Positions 43,196-51,217 of a stretch of DNA of 64,000 nucleotides are shown piece by piece. Position numbers and translations under genes: made by a program. Each line of letters opens with the position of its first letter. The stretch's first letter is position 1. The notes beneath the pieces were generated by a model. That model did no database searches. It worked only from the letters and a program-made list of their open reading frames with translations, and was not told where the DNA came from. Origin of the DNA: Candidatus Obscuribacter phosphatis (GTDB taxonomy: Bacteria > Cyanobacteriota > Vampirovibrionia > Obscuribacterales > Obscuribacteraceae); the NCBI GenBank assembly GCA_001899315.1, contig MOYA01000004.1, positions 253,871-317,870 of the forward strand, written 5' to 3'.

Positions 43196-43555
43196 TCAGT
43201 ACTTTTCCATCACCTCGGGCGCCCAGAGGGTTTCCGCCACAGGGGTGCCGTCCAGACGGCGCAGGGCGAGGAAGTACATGGGTCCGCCGTTGTGAAGGAC
43301 TTCCTGCACGAACTCGTCGAGGACGGTGCCGTCGTGCAGGGTGTAGCGGTGCAGCTGGGCCAGGGGCACGCTCGGGTCGAGGGTCTTGATGTCCCCGATC
43401 ACTTGCTTGCGAGCCACCGGCACGGCGCGGCGGCGGTTGAACTTGACCTTCTTGCCGTCCGGCAGAATCATGGTGCCGATTTCGCGGGCCATGATCTTCT
43501 TGAGAACCAGCTTGCGCCCTTGCGGGTTGAGACCGTAGAACTGTGCCATTCGCAT
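43196..43555 (-). CDS. Small protein of unknown function (single-gene class B island)
   Basis: A 119-residue basic, soluble protein; not recognised. It begins MRMAQFYGLNPQGRKLVLKK and contains a beta-rich centre (GTMILPDGKKVKFNRRRAVPVARKQV). AAGGAG is 8 bases before the ATG. A terminator follows immediately, and a large inverted repeat lies in its upstream region, so it is a complete stand-alone unit between two class A genes. Third positions are almost entirely G/C, unlike the genes on either side. Confidence 0.65.
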   Translation of the reverse strand: MRMAQFYGLNPQGRKLVLKKIMAREIGTMILPDGKKVKFNRRRAVPVARKQVIGDIKTLDPSVPLAQLHRYTLHDGTVLDEFVQEVLHNGGPMYFLALRRLDGTPVAETLWAPEVMEKY

Positions 43556-44052
43556 GGTGTTGCTCCTTAGATAGATAGAGGTTCAGAGATGTGGGGCGTT
43601 GTTGGCAGTCTCTTCCTGGCCCCGGGACAGGACCGGCTTCGCGCCGGTGAGACCGACAGATACCGAAAAGCCAGCAATAAGCAGTGTTCACCTCAGGGCT
43701 TGCGCCGACTGCAGAGAGGTTGAAACAGTGCGTTATTGCTGGTTTTTCGGTTTTGTTCTTGGAATTGTGTGGATAAGGTAGGTACTGACAACCTATGCTT
43801 CTTTATTCTCAGCAGCAAATAAAAATTGAACGAAAAGGCTGGTCGGCAAATGTGTAGAGATAGCGCGGGTCGCGCAAGTCGGACGACACTACAAAATTGA
43901 CTTTCTTGCCGTCTTGCCGGTTGGCGCAGCAAAATCTGCCGTTACATCCTTTAACGTGCGCTGCCAGGGTCTATTTCTCTTGCCCTTTAACCTTATAATC
44001 CGTTGGTTGGTTATATATACGTTCTTACTTTTCTTTTGGGGGGAAGCTCTCC
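43556..44052. other. Divergent intergenic region with large inverted repeat
   Basis: Contains a 6-bp GC hairpin (ACCGGC/GCCGGT, 43634-43650), the long inverted repeat at 43662-43751 listed separately, and the promoter region of the PfkB kinase with TATAAT at 43994-43999. No gene is evident. Confidence 0.5.
43662..43751. repeat. Inverted repeat with 19-bp arms
   Basis: ACCGAAAAGCCAGCAATAA (43662-43680) and TTATTGCTGGTTTTTCGGT (43733-43751) pair over 19 positions with one G-T. Inside, GTTCACCTC and GAGGTTGAAAC can extend the pairing. It may be a small mobile-element remnant or a structured RNA leader of the gene at 43555. Confidence 0.75.
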
Positions 44053-45051
44053 GTGACCGATGTTCTTTGCCTTGGGGAAATACTTGTAGATTGGGTTTGT
44101 ACTGAAGTTGGGGCTGAACTGGATAAAGCCCGCGAATTCACCAAGGCTGCTGGCGGAGCTCCTGCCAACACAGCCGTCGGTTTGGCCCGTCAAGGTGTTG
44201 CCACCGGCTTTATCGGTCGTACTTCAGATGATGCTTTCGGCCGCTGGTTGCGCTCTATTTTGGAAGATGAAGGTATCAACGTAGAAGCTTCCATCCTCGA
44301 TCCCACCGCTCAGACACGTATGGCTTATGTGGTCACTACATCGTCCGGTGATAGAAAACTAGCTGAGTTTTCGCGTATTGCTTGCGCCGATACAAAATTG
44401 CAGCCCAATGATCTCAAGCAACACCTTTTTGCCGCTGCCTCGGTACTGCATTTCGGTTCTATCTCTTTAATTGAAAGCCCTGCCCAGGAATCAACCAAGA
44501 AAGCTGTGGAGATGGCAAGGTCCAATAAACTTCTGGTTTCTTACGATCCCAATGTGCGCATCAGTCTCTGGCCCAGTCGCGAGACCTGTCGCAAAACCAT
44601 CTTGAACACTTTGTCTTGGGCTGACGTGGTCAAAATCAATGAAGATGAATTGGAGTTTTTGACCGGCTCTCGCGATACTCAAGCTGCCGATAAGCTCAGA
44701 GAAGAGCACAATGTGCCCTTGCTGATTATCACCCTCGATAGTCGCGGTGCTTATTTCACCACTGCTAAAGGTGGAAAGCATGTACAAGGCTTCCAAGTTG
44801 AACTGGTGGAAGCGACAGGCGCTGGTGATGGTTTCAATTCGGGTGTCATTGCCGGTTTGTTGCCGCATATCAAAGGTTCCGGCGACAGGCGTCAAACTCT
44901 CTTGTCTCTAGAACTCAATCAAATAGCCGATATCGTTCATAATGCCAATGCTATTGGCGCCATTACTTGCACCAAGGCTGGTGCCATTCCGGCTCTGCCT
45001 CGTCGGGACGAAATTGATAGCTTCCTGGCTAAGATGGCTGTCAAGAGCTGA
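44053..45051 (+). CDS. PfkB-family sugar kinase (fructokinase-like)
   Basis: A 332-residue carbohydrate kinase of the ribokinase/PfkB family. Both signatures are present: the N-terminal substrate region FTKAAGGAPANTAVGLARQG and the C-terminal ATGAGDGFNSGVIAGLL, whose Asp is the catalytic base. The GEILVDW start and GGAPAN are common in fructokinases, but other sugars cannot be excluded. It starts with GTG after GGGGGGAA, with a TATAAT about 55 bases upstream. The RDD gene follows 84 bases later. Confidence 0.9.
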   Translation: MTDVLCLGEILVDWVCTEVGAELDKAREFTKAAGGAPANTAVGLARQGVATGFIGRTSDDAFGRWLRSILEDEGINVEASILDPTAQTRMAYVVTTSSGDRKLAEFSRIACADTKLQPNDLKQHLFAAASVLHFGSISLIESPAQESTKKAVEMARSNKLLVSYDPNVRISLWPSRETCRKTILNTLSWADVVKINEDELEFLTGSRDTQAADKLREEHNVPLLIITLDSRGAYFTTAKGGKHVQGFQVELVEATGAGDGFNSGVIAGLLPHIKGSGDRRQTLLSLELNQIADIVHNANAIGAITCTKAGAIPALPRRDEIDSFLAKMAVKS

Positions 45052-45135
45052 TCTGTATACAAAAGCTATTTGACCGCAATCCGAAAGGATGTTAAATTTC
45101 TGCCATCCTCAATTATTGGTTGGCGTTAATTTTCT

Positions 45136-46035
45136 ATGAATAGCTTGAATTCAACAGGTCGGCGCTTGACCTTGGACCCTGATAAGTCTTATCGCACCAC
45201 AATGCGCCGCACTGCAGATACACCAATTGAGTTGGTGCGTTCGGCGCCGACAGATCCTTATGCCAATGCCTTAGACCCAGATCTGGCAAAGAAAATTGCC
45301 ATGATTGAGGCAGAAGAGCGTAAAACGAAGATGATTTGTCCGGCTTGTGGTGCCGTTTCAACCGATATGAGATTGACCTGCCACAATTGCGGCGTCTATT
45401 TCGATGGGCATACCGGTTCAAGCGATGTGCGTGTCGCTGCCCTGGCAAGCACGGGCGGGCTCAGTCTGGAAGAGCAAGAAAAACTGGCTCGGCGCAGCTA
45501 TTTGAGCAGAAGAGCGCTGGCTAAGCTTGTCGATGTTTCAATTGTCGCTTCTTTCATTGCCTTCCAATACATAGTCTATTTCGCAGTGGCGCGGTCGCTA
45601 ATTGCTTTTCCCAGTGCAGCGTATTTAGCCTTCAACTTCTTCTTTTGGGGCATGCCTGTGCTTTCTGTTCTCACTATCTTGAGTTACAACGCTTGGTTTG
45701 AGTCGTCGCAAGTGCAGGCCACGCCCGGCAAGCTCATGTTTGGTCTTTATGCCGAAGATTTAAACGGGCAGCTATTGCGTTCTCCGGCGCTCGTAGGCAA
45801 AAGCTTGCTTGCTGCCTTGCCCCTCTTTGCCGTGGTGGCAGTTTATGCATTCTTTTATAACGTCAGGTTGCAGTATGGTCTTTCTCTTGATGCAAATAGC
45901 GCATCAGTGCTGGCTTTGACTGCATTTACTTGTCTTGTAACCAGTTTGACCATGCACATCTTCGTCGGCAAAGAAGACAGTCGCCGCACCGTATTAGATG
46001 TTATTGCCGGCATGAGAGTTTGTGAGCGAAAGTAG
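45136..46035 (+). CDS. RDD-family membrane protein with N-terminal zinc ribbon
   Basis: A 299-residue protein. Residues 1-60 are polar; a zinc ribbon follows with C68/C71 and C82/C85 (CPACG...CHNCG); the C-terminal part is an RDD domain with the first helix containing RALAKLVDVSIVASF, a second hydrophobic hairpin and ATPGKLMFGLYAEDL, the conserved loop before the last helices. RDD proteins are poorly understood membrane proteins, some acting in ion transport. The zinc-ribbon fusion is common in this kind of genome. Start ATG at 45136 without a strong ribosome-binding site. Confidence 0.82.
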   Translation: MNSLNSTGRRLTLDPDKSYRTTMRRTADTPIELVRSAPTDPYANALDPDLAKKIAMIEAEERKTKMICPACGAVSTDMRLTCHNCGVYFDGHTGSSDVRVAALASTGGLSLEEQEKLARRSYLSRRALAKLVDVSIVASFIAFQYIVYFAVARSLIAFPSAAYLAFNFFFWGMPVLSVLTILSYNAWFESSQVQATPGKLMFGLYAEDLNGQLLRSPALVGKSLLAALPLFAVVAVYAFFYNVRLQYGLSLDANSASVLALTAFTCLVTSLTMHIFVGKEDSRRTVLDVIAGMRVCERK

Positions 46036-46380
46036 AAAAAGGCACAGCAAAGGCACAGCTTGCTTAGTGCAGTCTTGCTTGGTGCAGTCTTGCATAGTGC
46101 AGTCTTGCTTTGCTGTTTTTCGCTTTGCTTTTCTTTCCTTCTAGAAAATGTTGTCTGTGATACAGACAAAGGAAGATTTTAGTTGTTTACTGACATTGGT
46201 CGCTTAGACCATTGAATCATTTGATTCTCTCTACCTTAACTTACTACAGTTACTAAAGTTACTCATTTAGTTCAGTTAGCATTTACTAGTCTTAAAGGCG
46301 GTCATCCACCGTTTGCTCGGCCATTACTAATTTATGCCGGGCAGGCGTTTTCTTTGAATGCTCGCCGGGAGCTTATTACT
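46036..46380. other. Intergenic region with triplicate 15-bp repeat
   Basis: Apart from the repeat at 46066-46110 the stretch is AT-rich and shows no gene. Confidence 0.5.
46066..46110. repeat. Three 15-bp direct repeats
   Basis: AGTGCAGTCTTGCTT, GGTGCAGTCTTGCAT and AGTGCAGTCTTGCTT are directly joined, about 30 bases after the RDD stop codon. Confidence 0.8.
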
Positions 46381-46848
46381 ATGTGGAAAACAAAAGAGGA
46401 AAGCGGCTGTTTTATTGTCGAAAGTAATACCAGATTGCTTTGTTTGCCTTTTCAAATCTCTGGTCTCGTCCTTATCTCTGCTGCATTGGTTTTAGTCAGT
46501 GTCTGTAGACCATTTGCCGGGTGTTTCCTGGCACTTATCGGCGGTTGTCTTATGGCAATCGGCGCCAAGCTCTGGCGCTCGAGTGAGTATTTGTTCGACC
46601 CCTATATGAAGAAGGTCTTTTGGAAGCAGAAAGAAGGGGCTCAAAGCCGCATCGGGAGCGTTTCTTTTCAGGAGATAACCCATGTCTTGCTGGAGAAGAA
46701 TCAAGAGGATAGTCAAAAAGGACTCTCGCTCTTACTCTTCAATGAAAAGATGCCTTTGCTCAGCCAGGCTAATGCGGTGAAGAAAGCTGATGATCAGTCT
46801 TTAGAAGAGCTTGCCAAAAGAATTCGCCAGATAGTCGGTTCTTACTAG
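46381..46848 (+). CDS. Small membrane protein of unknown function
   Basis: A 155-residue protein with two hydrophobic segments (about 21-40 and 43-60) followed by a cytoplasmic-type domain that resembles membrane-bound PH-like bYdbT folds only in outline (SSEYLFDPYMKKVFWKQKEG... SFQEITHVLLEKN). I do not claim the family. The ATG at 46381 has CGGGAG 9 bases upstream, which I prefer to the TTG at 46354. It converges on a class B pair whose terminator follows directly. Confidence 0.6.
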   Translation: MWKTKEESGCFIVESNTRLLCLPFQISGLVLISAALVLVSVCRPFAGCFLALIGGCLMAIGAKLWRSSEYLFDPYMKKVFWKQKEGAQSRIGSVSFQEITHVLLEKNQEDSQKGLSLLLFNEKMPLLSQANAVKKADDQSLEELAKRIRQIVGSY

Positions 46849-46866
46849 GCGCGGTAGTAATAGCTG

Positions 46867-46902
46867 CAAAAAAAAAGAAGGCGACCTTTGCGGGGCGCCT
46901 TC
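46867..46902 (-). terminator. Strong terminator of the 46.9-48.4 kb class B pair
   Basis: GAAGGCGCC pairs with GGTCGCCTTC across a short loop, followed by a run of ten T on the minus strand. It may also serve the converging gene. Confidence 0.9.
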
Positions 46903-46942
46903 TTCAGTTGAGAGACTGTTTTTTTTCTAGTTCGTCGAGCCC

Positions 46943-47362
46943 TTACTTACGGTTGGGCATCTTCATCGGCAGCCAGGTGCGGCCTTTCCAGGGAATCTCT
47001 TTGCGGAGATAGCCCCAGCCGAAGGCCAGACCGAAGGTGAAGAGCGAAGCCAGAAGCCCGCTCGTCACCGCCAGGGTGCCGGCGAAAAGCCAAGCCGCGA
47101 GCGTGAAGCCCACCCAGGTGGAGCCGATGAAGGCCGGCCACTGGATGATGCGCCCGGTCTGCATGAGACCGAAGGCGCCGCGGCTGAAAATGGTGATTCC
47201 CATGCCGCCGCCCAGAGCGAAGGCGCCGACCATGAGGGCGGAGACCAGTCCGCTCATGGACTGCCAGGCGAGGTCGCCCGAGAGGCTGGCTCCGACGCCG
47301 GCGAACATGGTGACCAGGGAGGCCACCACGAAGAAAATGAAGACCTTGAGTGGGTGCATCAT
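46943..47362 (-). CDS. Four-helix membrane protein of unknown function
   Basis: A 139-residue very hydrophobic protein with four probable transmembrane helices and many Gly/Ala residues, ending in a basic cytoplasmic tail (RKEIPWKGRTWLPMKMPNRK). It is not recognised. GGAGGAAC 8 bases before the ATG at 47362 rules out a start further upstream. It follows the HAD gene after a 95-base gap and shares its GC-rich codon use. Confidence 0.65.
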   Translation of the reverse strand: MMHPLKVFIFFVVASLVTMFAGVGASLSGDLAWQSMSGLVSALMVGAFALGGGMGITIFSRGAFGLMQTGRIIQWPAFIGSTWVGFTLAAWLFAGTLAVTSGLLASLFTFGLAFGWGYLRKEIPWKGRTWLPMKMPNRK

Positions 47363-47457
47363 GAATAGTTCCTCCGGATTTGATTGAGCGGCACCGCAGA
47401 CCAACCGCGCCGATTTAGATGGCAGCGGTGGTCTGCTGTGCGATCTGGAAGAAGGGG

Positions 47458-48372
47458 TTACTTCGCCGTCTTGTCAGCGCCGGGCTTGCCAGCGCTGGTC
47501 GAACGCTTGCGACGCGGCTTGCTGGAGTTGCAGTTGCCGGTCTTGCACGAGCTTGCGTTGATGCCCGAGTTGGCCATGTCGCGCTGACGAATCAGGCGGT
47601 TGATGGCGTTCTCTTCGGCATCGCGCCAGTCCTTGACCTTGAAGGTCTTGAAGCCGGTGCCTTCGGGCAGCTTGTCGCCTTCCTTGGAAAGCGAGGTCTC
47701 GAAAGGAACGTGGATGAAGTTCATGACCTTGAGGCAGACACCGTCGGAACGGATGCTGTTGCCGATGAAAGCCGAGTACTCCGGATCGATGTTCCAGTCT
47801 TCGATGAGCTGGGCGACCAAGTCGTCCTTGCCTTCGCGCAGGGTGATGATGCGGTCGTCGAAGAGCTTCTCCAGTCCGCTCTGGCGAATCTTGAAGAGCT
47901 GCGCTTCGTAGTCGCCCACGGTCACGGCCACGAGCAGGAATCGCTCATGGGCGCGGGTGAGCACTTGCATGCAGTCGGCGAAGAGCTTGGGACGACGGAA
48001 GAAAGGTGCCGAGCCGATGCCCTTGAGCAGCGACCGGAAGATCTCCTCCTTTTCGGGAGGGATGCTGGTCAGGTTGAACTGCTGCTTGAGCGCCTGATAG
48101 GTTTCCACCAGTGCTTCGGGGAAACGATGGCGCTCGAAACCGCGGTGGGGCATGCTGCCGTAGTAGATGCGCTTGAGGGCATCGGTCGCATCTTGATGGT
48201 CGATGCCCAGAAGGCTCATGAGCAGGGCGAACTCTTCGAAAGCCTCGTCGAAATAGGGCTGGCATTCGATGGTGGTTCCGTCCATATCGATGCAGAGCAC
48301 CGCCAACTTGCCGTTGGGGGTGACCAGATCTCGCTGCTCGGCAAAACACTTGAGATTGAGCTTACTTGCCAT
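47458..48372 (-). CDS. HAD-superfamily hydrolase-like protein
   Basis: A 304-residue protein with HAD motif I VLCIDMDGTTIE near residue 25, motif II probably in LLVAVTVGD, and the acidic motif region FIGNSIRSDGVCLKVMNF, where the usual GDxxxD reads GNSIRSD. A helical cap lies between. HAD enzymes are mostly phosphatases; with the first motif-IV acid replaced by Asn the activity may be reduced, but the later Asp remains. The C-terminal 35 residues form a Lys/Arg/Ser/Cys-rich tail. GAGGTATC precedes the ATG at 48372; the longer frame extends into the leader. Confidence 0.75.
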   Translation of the reverse strand: MASKLNLKCFAEQRDLVTPNGKLAVLCIDMDGTTIECQPYFDEAFEEFALLMSLLGIDHQDATDALKRIYYGSMPHRGFERHRFPEALVETYQALKQQFNLTSIPPEKEEIFRSLLKGIGSAPFFRRPKLFADCMQVLTRAHERFLLVAVTVGDYEAQLFKIRQSGLEKLFDDRIITLREGKDDLVAQLIEDWNIDPEYSAFIGNSIRSDGVCLKVMNFIHVPFETSLSKEGDKLPEGTGFKTFKVKDWRDAEENAINRLIRQRDMANSGINASSCKTGNCNSSKPRRKRSTSAGKPGADKTAK

Positions 48373-48755
48373 AGATAGATACCTCGTAAATGTTGCGCCG
48401 ACGTCACAGGAGCGTTCGGCGTGGTTGATGAGAGAACTTGCGGCAAAGCGGCGACACAATGCGGTCCTGCATAGATTCGCCTAAGCAAAGTGCCAAAGTC
48501 TTGAATTGCAGTTGGGGGTTGCTTTATTGCCTAACGAAAGAACTCTCAGTAACAGAAGAAAGATAGTTACAACTTGATCCCTAAAGGTTTTGAAAGTCGC
48601 AGGTAAATAGCTCGATGACTCATATTGCTTTTTATGAGTGACTATTAAGTCAATGAGTCAAGCTGTAAGAAGTGGCGAAGCTTCACTAAGCTGCCAATTG
48701 TGCACTTTCTATGAGTTTTGTATAATTGAGCGGTCCTAAACCGAGCTTAAGGTCA
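48373..48755. other. Divergent intergenic region
   Basis: Holds the leader of the HAD gene, with a short C-rich patch (AACCCCCAAC on the minus strand near 48514), and the promoter of the gene at 48756. No gene seen. Confidence 0.5.
48698..48726 (+). promoter_or_regulatory. Sigma-70-like promoter
   Basis: TTGTGC (48698-48703), a 17-base spacer and TATAAT (48721-48726). The start of transcription near 48733 excludes the TTG at 48726 as a start codon and supports the GTG at 48756. Confidence 0.72.
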
Positions 48756-49691
48756 GTGCGTAAAATCTTCCTGAGCATCAGTCTCACTATTTTGATGAGC
48801 GCCAGTCTGCAAGCTGGCCAAGCTGGTCATCTCTATCAAAACCCTTATGCCGGCGGCCCGCGCAGCGGGGCTGCGGTACTGAGTTTGGTCACCAGTCTGG
48901 CCAAGCGTCCCGAACTGCTTGACGCCGCCTATTTGCGTCGCATGTTGGGTGCCGAAGATCGCTCCTTTGCCCAGAACAGTGCTGCCATCAAGCATTATTC
49001 GCTTTATGTCGAGCCCGGCACTAGTTATGATTTTGCTGAGAACACCATCATGGCTCGCACCGCCGGCGGTGGCGACGCCGAGCCGGCTTTGCATAGACAG
49101 TTGACCTGCCACATGTCTAATTCCGGGCTCACACACGCGCAAGTTAGACAGATGCTGGGTCGCCCCGAGCGTCGTTACTTCGACAATGGTGCTCATCCAG
49201 TCGAGGTCTATCGTCTTTCCCCTTATGCCTCTATAAGTGTCACCGAACCAGCCAATAGTTTCAATGTCAGCACCATCGAAATAAACTATATCGGCGCCGC
49301 TTTGTCTAAACCTACAGTCGCCGACCTGGCCCTTGCCGATCAATATCGTCTTGATAAAGCCAAAAATCTTCTTGCCGCCGGTGTAACCAATACAGCCGTG
49401 GCCTTGTTGGCTCAGCATCTAGAAGATAAGCCAAATGATTTCAACGGGCATCTTATTTATGCATCGATTTTGAGACGCTTGGGTGATGTGAACGGCTCTC
49501 TCGAGCATTATCGTCTTGCCCTTGATCTATCTAGAGGGGCTGCCGATTTTGCTGCCCAAGACCGGGCTATAAAGGGGCTGGCTCAGTTTGGCGTCGTAAA
49601 GACAGTTGGCGAACCGCACAATGACAATTTGGGAGCCAATAGCCGGCTGGCTGGCAATCAGCGCTTTTCTGCCGCCCAGCGCGTCTATTAG
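48756..49691 (+). CDS. Exported protein with C-terminal TPR-like helices
   Basis: A 311-residue protein with signal peptide (MRKIFLSISLTILMSASLQAGQA). The middle contains a domain with LTHAQVRQMLGRPERRYFDNGAHPVEVYRL, which recalls the SmpA/OmlA (BamE-type) fold, where a helix plus V-x-x-x-L-G-x-P is followed by strands. The last 100 residues are TPR-like (AKNLLAAGVTNTAVALLAQHLEDKPNDFNGHLIYASILRRLGDVNGSLEHY). The GTG start has AAGG 6 bases upstream and lies downstream of a good promoter. cdd follows 24 bases later. Confidence 0.68.
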   Translation: MRKIFLSISLTILMSASLQAGQAGHLYQNPYAGGPRSGAAVLSLVTSLAKRPELLDAAYLRRMLGAEDRSFAQNSAAIKHYSLYVEPGTSYDFAENTIMARTAGGGDAEPALHRQLTCHMSNSGLTHAQVRQMLGRPERRYFDNGAHPVEVYRLSPYASISVTEPANSFNVSTIEINYIGAALSKPTVADLALADQYRLDKAKNLLAAGVTNTAVALLAQHLEDKPNDFNGHLIYASILRRLGDVNGSLEHYRLALDLSRGAADFAAQDRAIKGLAQFGVVKTVGEPHNDNLGANSRLAGNQRFSAAQRVY

Positions 49692-49715
49692 TTGGTTTGT
49701 TGAGCTTTCGGTACT

Positions 49716-50111
49716 ATGGGTAAACTAATGTCTCTCTCCGATGCCGACTGTGAAAAGCTTTTAGCCGCTGCGGTGCAAGCTTCAGCCCATGCTTATGCCC
49801 CTTATTCTCGATATAAAGTAGGGGCGGCGCTGCTATCTGCCGACGGCCGCATCTTTAGTGGCTGCAATGTTGAAAACGAAAACATCGGCTCCGGCATCTG
49901 TGCTGAGCGCACAGCCGTCGTCAAGGCCATATCGGAGGGGGCAACCAACTTTGTCGCTTGTGCTGTTGCCTGTGCCACCGACTTTAGATGTTATCCCTGC
50001 GGACTTTGCCGCCAATTTCTCTCTGAGTTCGGTGCCGGGCTGATAATTATCGTTAGAGAAGAAAATGGCTACAGCATCAAGACTATCGGCGAGCTTTTGC
50101 CTAAACCTTGA
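49716..50111 (+). CDS. cdd: Cytidine deaminase
   Basis: A 131-residue homotetrameric-type cytidine deaminase of pyrimidine salvage (cytidine/deoxycytidine to uridine). The N-terminal YAPYSRYKVGAALL segment, the zinc and catalytic motif CAERTAVVKAI (Cys plus catalytic Glu), and the second zinc motif PCGLCRQFLSEF are all intact. Another ATG lies 4 codons further on. It is probably cotranscribed with the exported TPR-like gene. Confidence 0.96.
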   Translation: MGKLMSLSDADCEKLLAAAVQASAHAYAPYSRYKVGAALLSADGRIFSGCNVENENIGSGICAERTAVVKAISEGATNFVACAVACATDFRCYPCGLCRQFLSEFGAGLIIIVREENGYSIKTIGELLPKP

Positions 50112-50145
50112 CCCAATTTGTATCTGCGACTTAGATAAAATCTGC

Positions 50146-50174
50146 TTGACAATGACCCGGCTTTGACGTCTAAT
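50146..50174 (+). promoter_or_regulatory. Strong sigma-70-like promoter
   Basis: TTGACA (50146-50151), a 17-base spacer and TCTAAT (50169-50174) ahead of the gene at 50203. Confidence 0.8.
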
Positions 50175-50202
50175 AGTCGAGTAGCTTACTAGGAAAGTCT
50201 CC

Positions 50203-50688
50203 ATGGCAGTGACAGAGATACCTAAAAATCCAGACCGCACAAACGATAGCGGCAGCCAAGAGCAAGATCTTTTCGGTCGTTCGACCGCTAGTGCTCAAGA
50301 AAACTGCATGGCTGAGGTTCTGAATGACTTAAGCAAGGCTAGAACTCAAACTTTCGATCAGCCATTGCGCGAGGCTCAAGTCGGCGCCGCCAATCAAGTG
50401 TCTGATGCCTTCGGGGCGAATAGTCAGTCCAGACCTTTTGAAGTGGTCGACAAAGAAAATCGTGAACTAGATGGCAAGTCTATGGCTAATTTCAGCAATC
50501 CATTCGAGTCTAAGAAAGACGAAAACTCAATGGGTAAAGATGTCAGCGGCAAAAACAGCGAGCGTGAGCTGGCTTTCTATGCGGCTTATGCCATGAGTCA
50601 GGGTGATAAAGGCGAGCAAGCCAAACAGTCAGAAGCCTTTAAGCGTGTTTTCGAAGAGAATCCTCACCTAAACAAGAACGCAGCCTAG
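50203..50688 (+). CDS. Hydrophilic protein of unknown function
   Basis: A 161-residue acidic, Ser/Asn/Gln-rich protein, largely disordered by composition, with a helical segment near the end (ERELAFYAAYAMSQGDKGEQAKQSEAFKRVFEE). No signal or membrane segment; not recognised. It has its own near-consensus promoter and a rho-independent terminator, so it is a monocistronic and perhaps well expressed gene. Confidence 0.62.
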   Translation: MAVTEIPKNPDRTNDSGSQEQDLFGRSTASAQENCMAEVLNDLSKARTQTFDQPLREAQVGAANQVSDAFGANSQSRPFEVVDKENRELDGKSMANFSNPFESKKDENSMGKDVSGKNSERELAFYAAYAMSQGDKGEQAKQSEAFKRVFEENPHLNKNAA

Positions 50689-50710
50689 TTTCACAATTTG
50701 ATTTTTTGAA

Positions 50711-50735
50711 AAGCCCTCGACTGAGGGCTTTTTTG
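50711..50735. terminator. Bidirectional rho-independent terminator
   Basis: AAGCCCTC pairs with GAGGGCTT across GACT. T-runs follow on both strands, so it can end both the gene at 50203 and the YkgJ gene. Confidence 0.88.
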
Positions 50736-50773
50736 TTGCCTTAAGTCTTTAGTCTCATTAACCGGCGCTCTCT

Positions 50774-51217
50774 CTACTTTTTAGGATTACCGGTAACGCT
50801 TGAGATGACGGTCTTGAGATGATCACAGAGATAGGCGCTGCAAATAGCCGGTTTGATTGATTGAATGGTGCATTCCTTACTGCTGCCTAAAAATGGGCAA
50901 GGATGTATGCCCTCTTGATCTATCAAAACTCTCAAGGCTGGGTAGTGTTTTGGATTTTGCCAGGTGGTCTTTTCCGGAAAGAGTTTCTTGCCTTCGTTGT
51001 ATTGTATGAAGACTTCGTCAAAGCGAAAGTTCTTGCCGAAGTGTTTCTTCAATCTCTCGAGAAACTCATTGGCATCGGTGATTGGTCCAATGATCCAATC
51101 GCGGTCTTGAATGGTACAGCAAGCACCAGCATTGCCTTTCTTACCATAGCAATTCTTCAGACAGGTATAGTGAATAATTTGATTGGTCAGTTCGCCTTCG
51201 CTTGGGGGCTCGCTCAT
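50774..51217 (-). CDS. YkgJ-family cysteine-cluster protein
   Basis: A 147-residue protein with the cysteine spacing of the YkgJ/zinc- or iron-cluster family: CLKNC and ACC in the N-terminal third, then CPFLG, CTIQSIKPAICSAYLC. The cluster is thought to bind metal; no reaction is established. It overlaps the SGNH gene stop by 4 bases (ATGA), showing translational coupling. It is the last gene of the long 58.8-50.8 kb minus-strand series. Confidence 0.85.
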   Translation of the reverse strand: MSEPPSEGELTNQIIHYTCLKNCYGKKGNAGACCTIQDRDWIIGPITDANEFLERLKKHFGKNFRFDEVFIQYNEGKKLFPEKTTWQNPKHYPALRVLIDQEGIHPCPFLGSSKECTIQSIKPAICSAYLCDHLKTVISSVTGNPKK

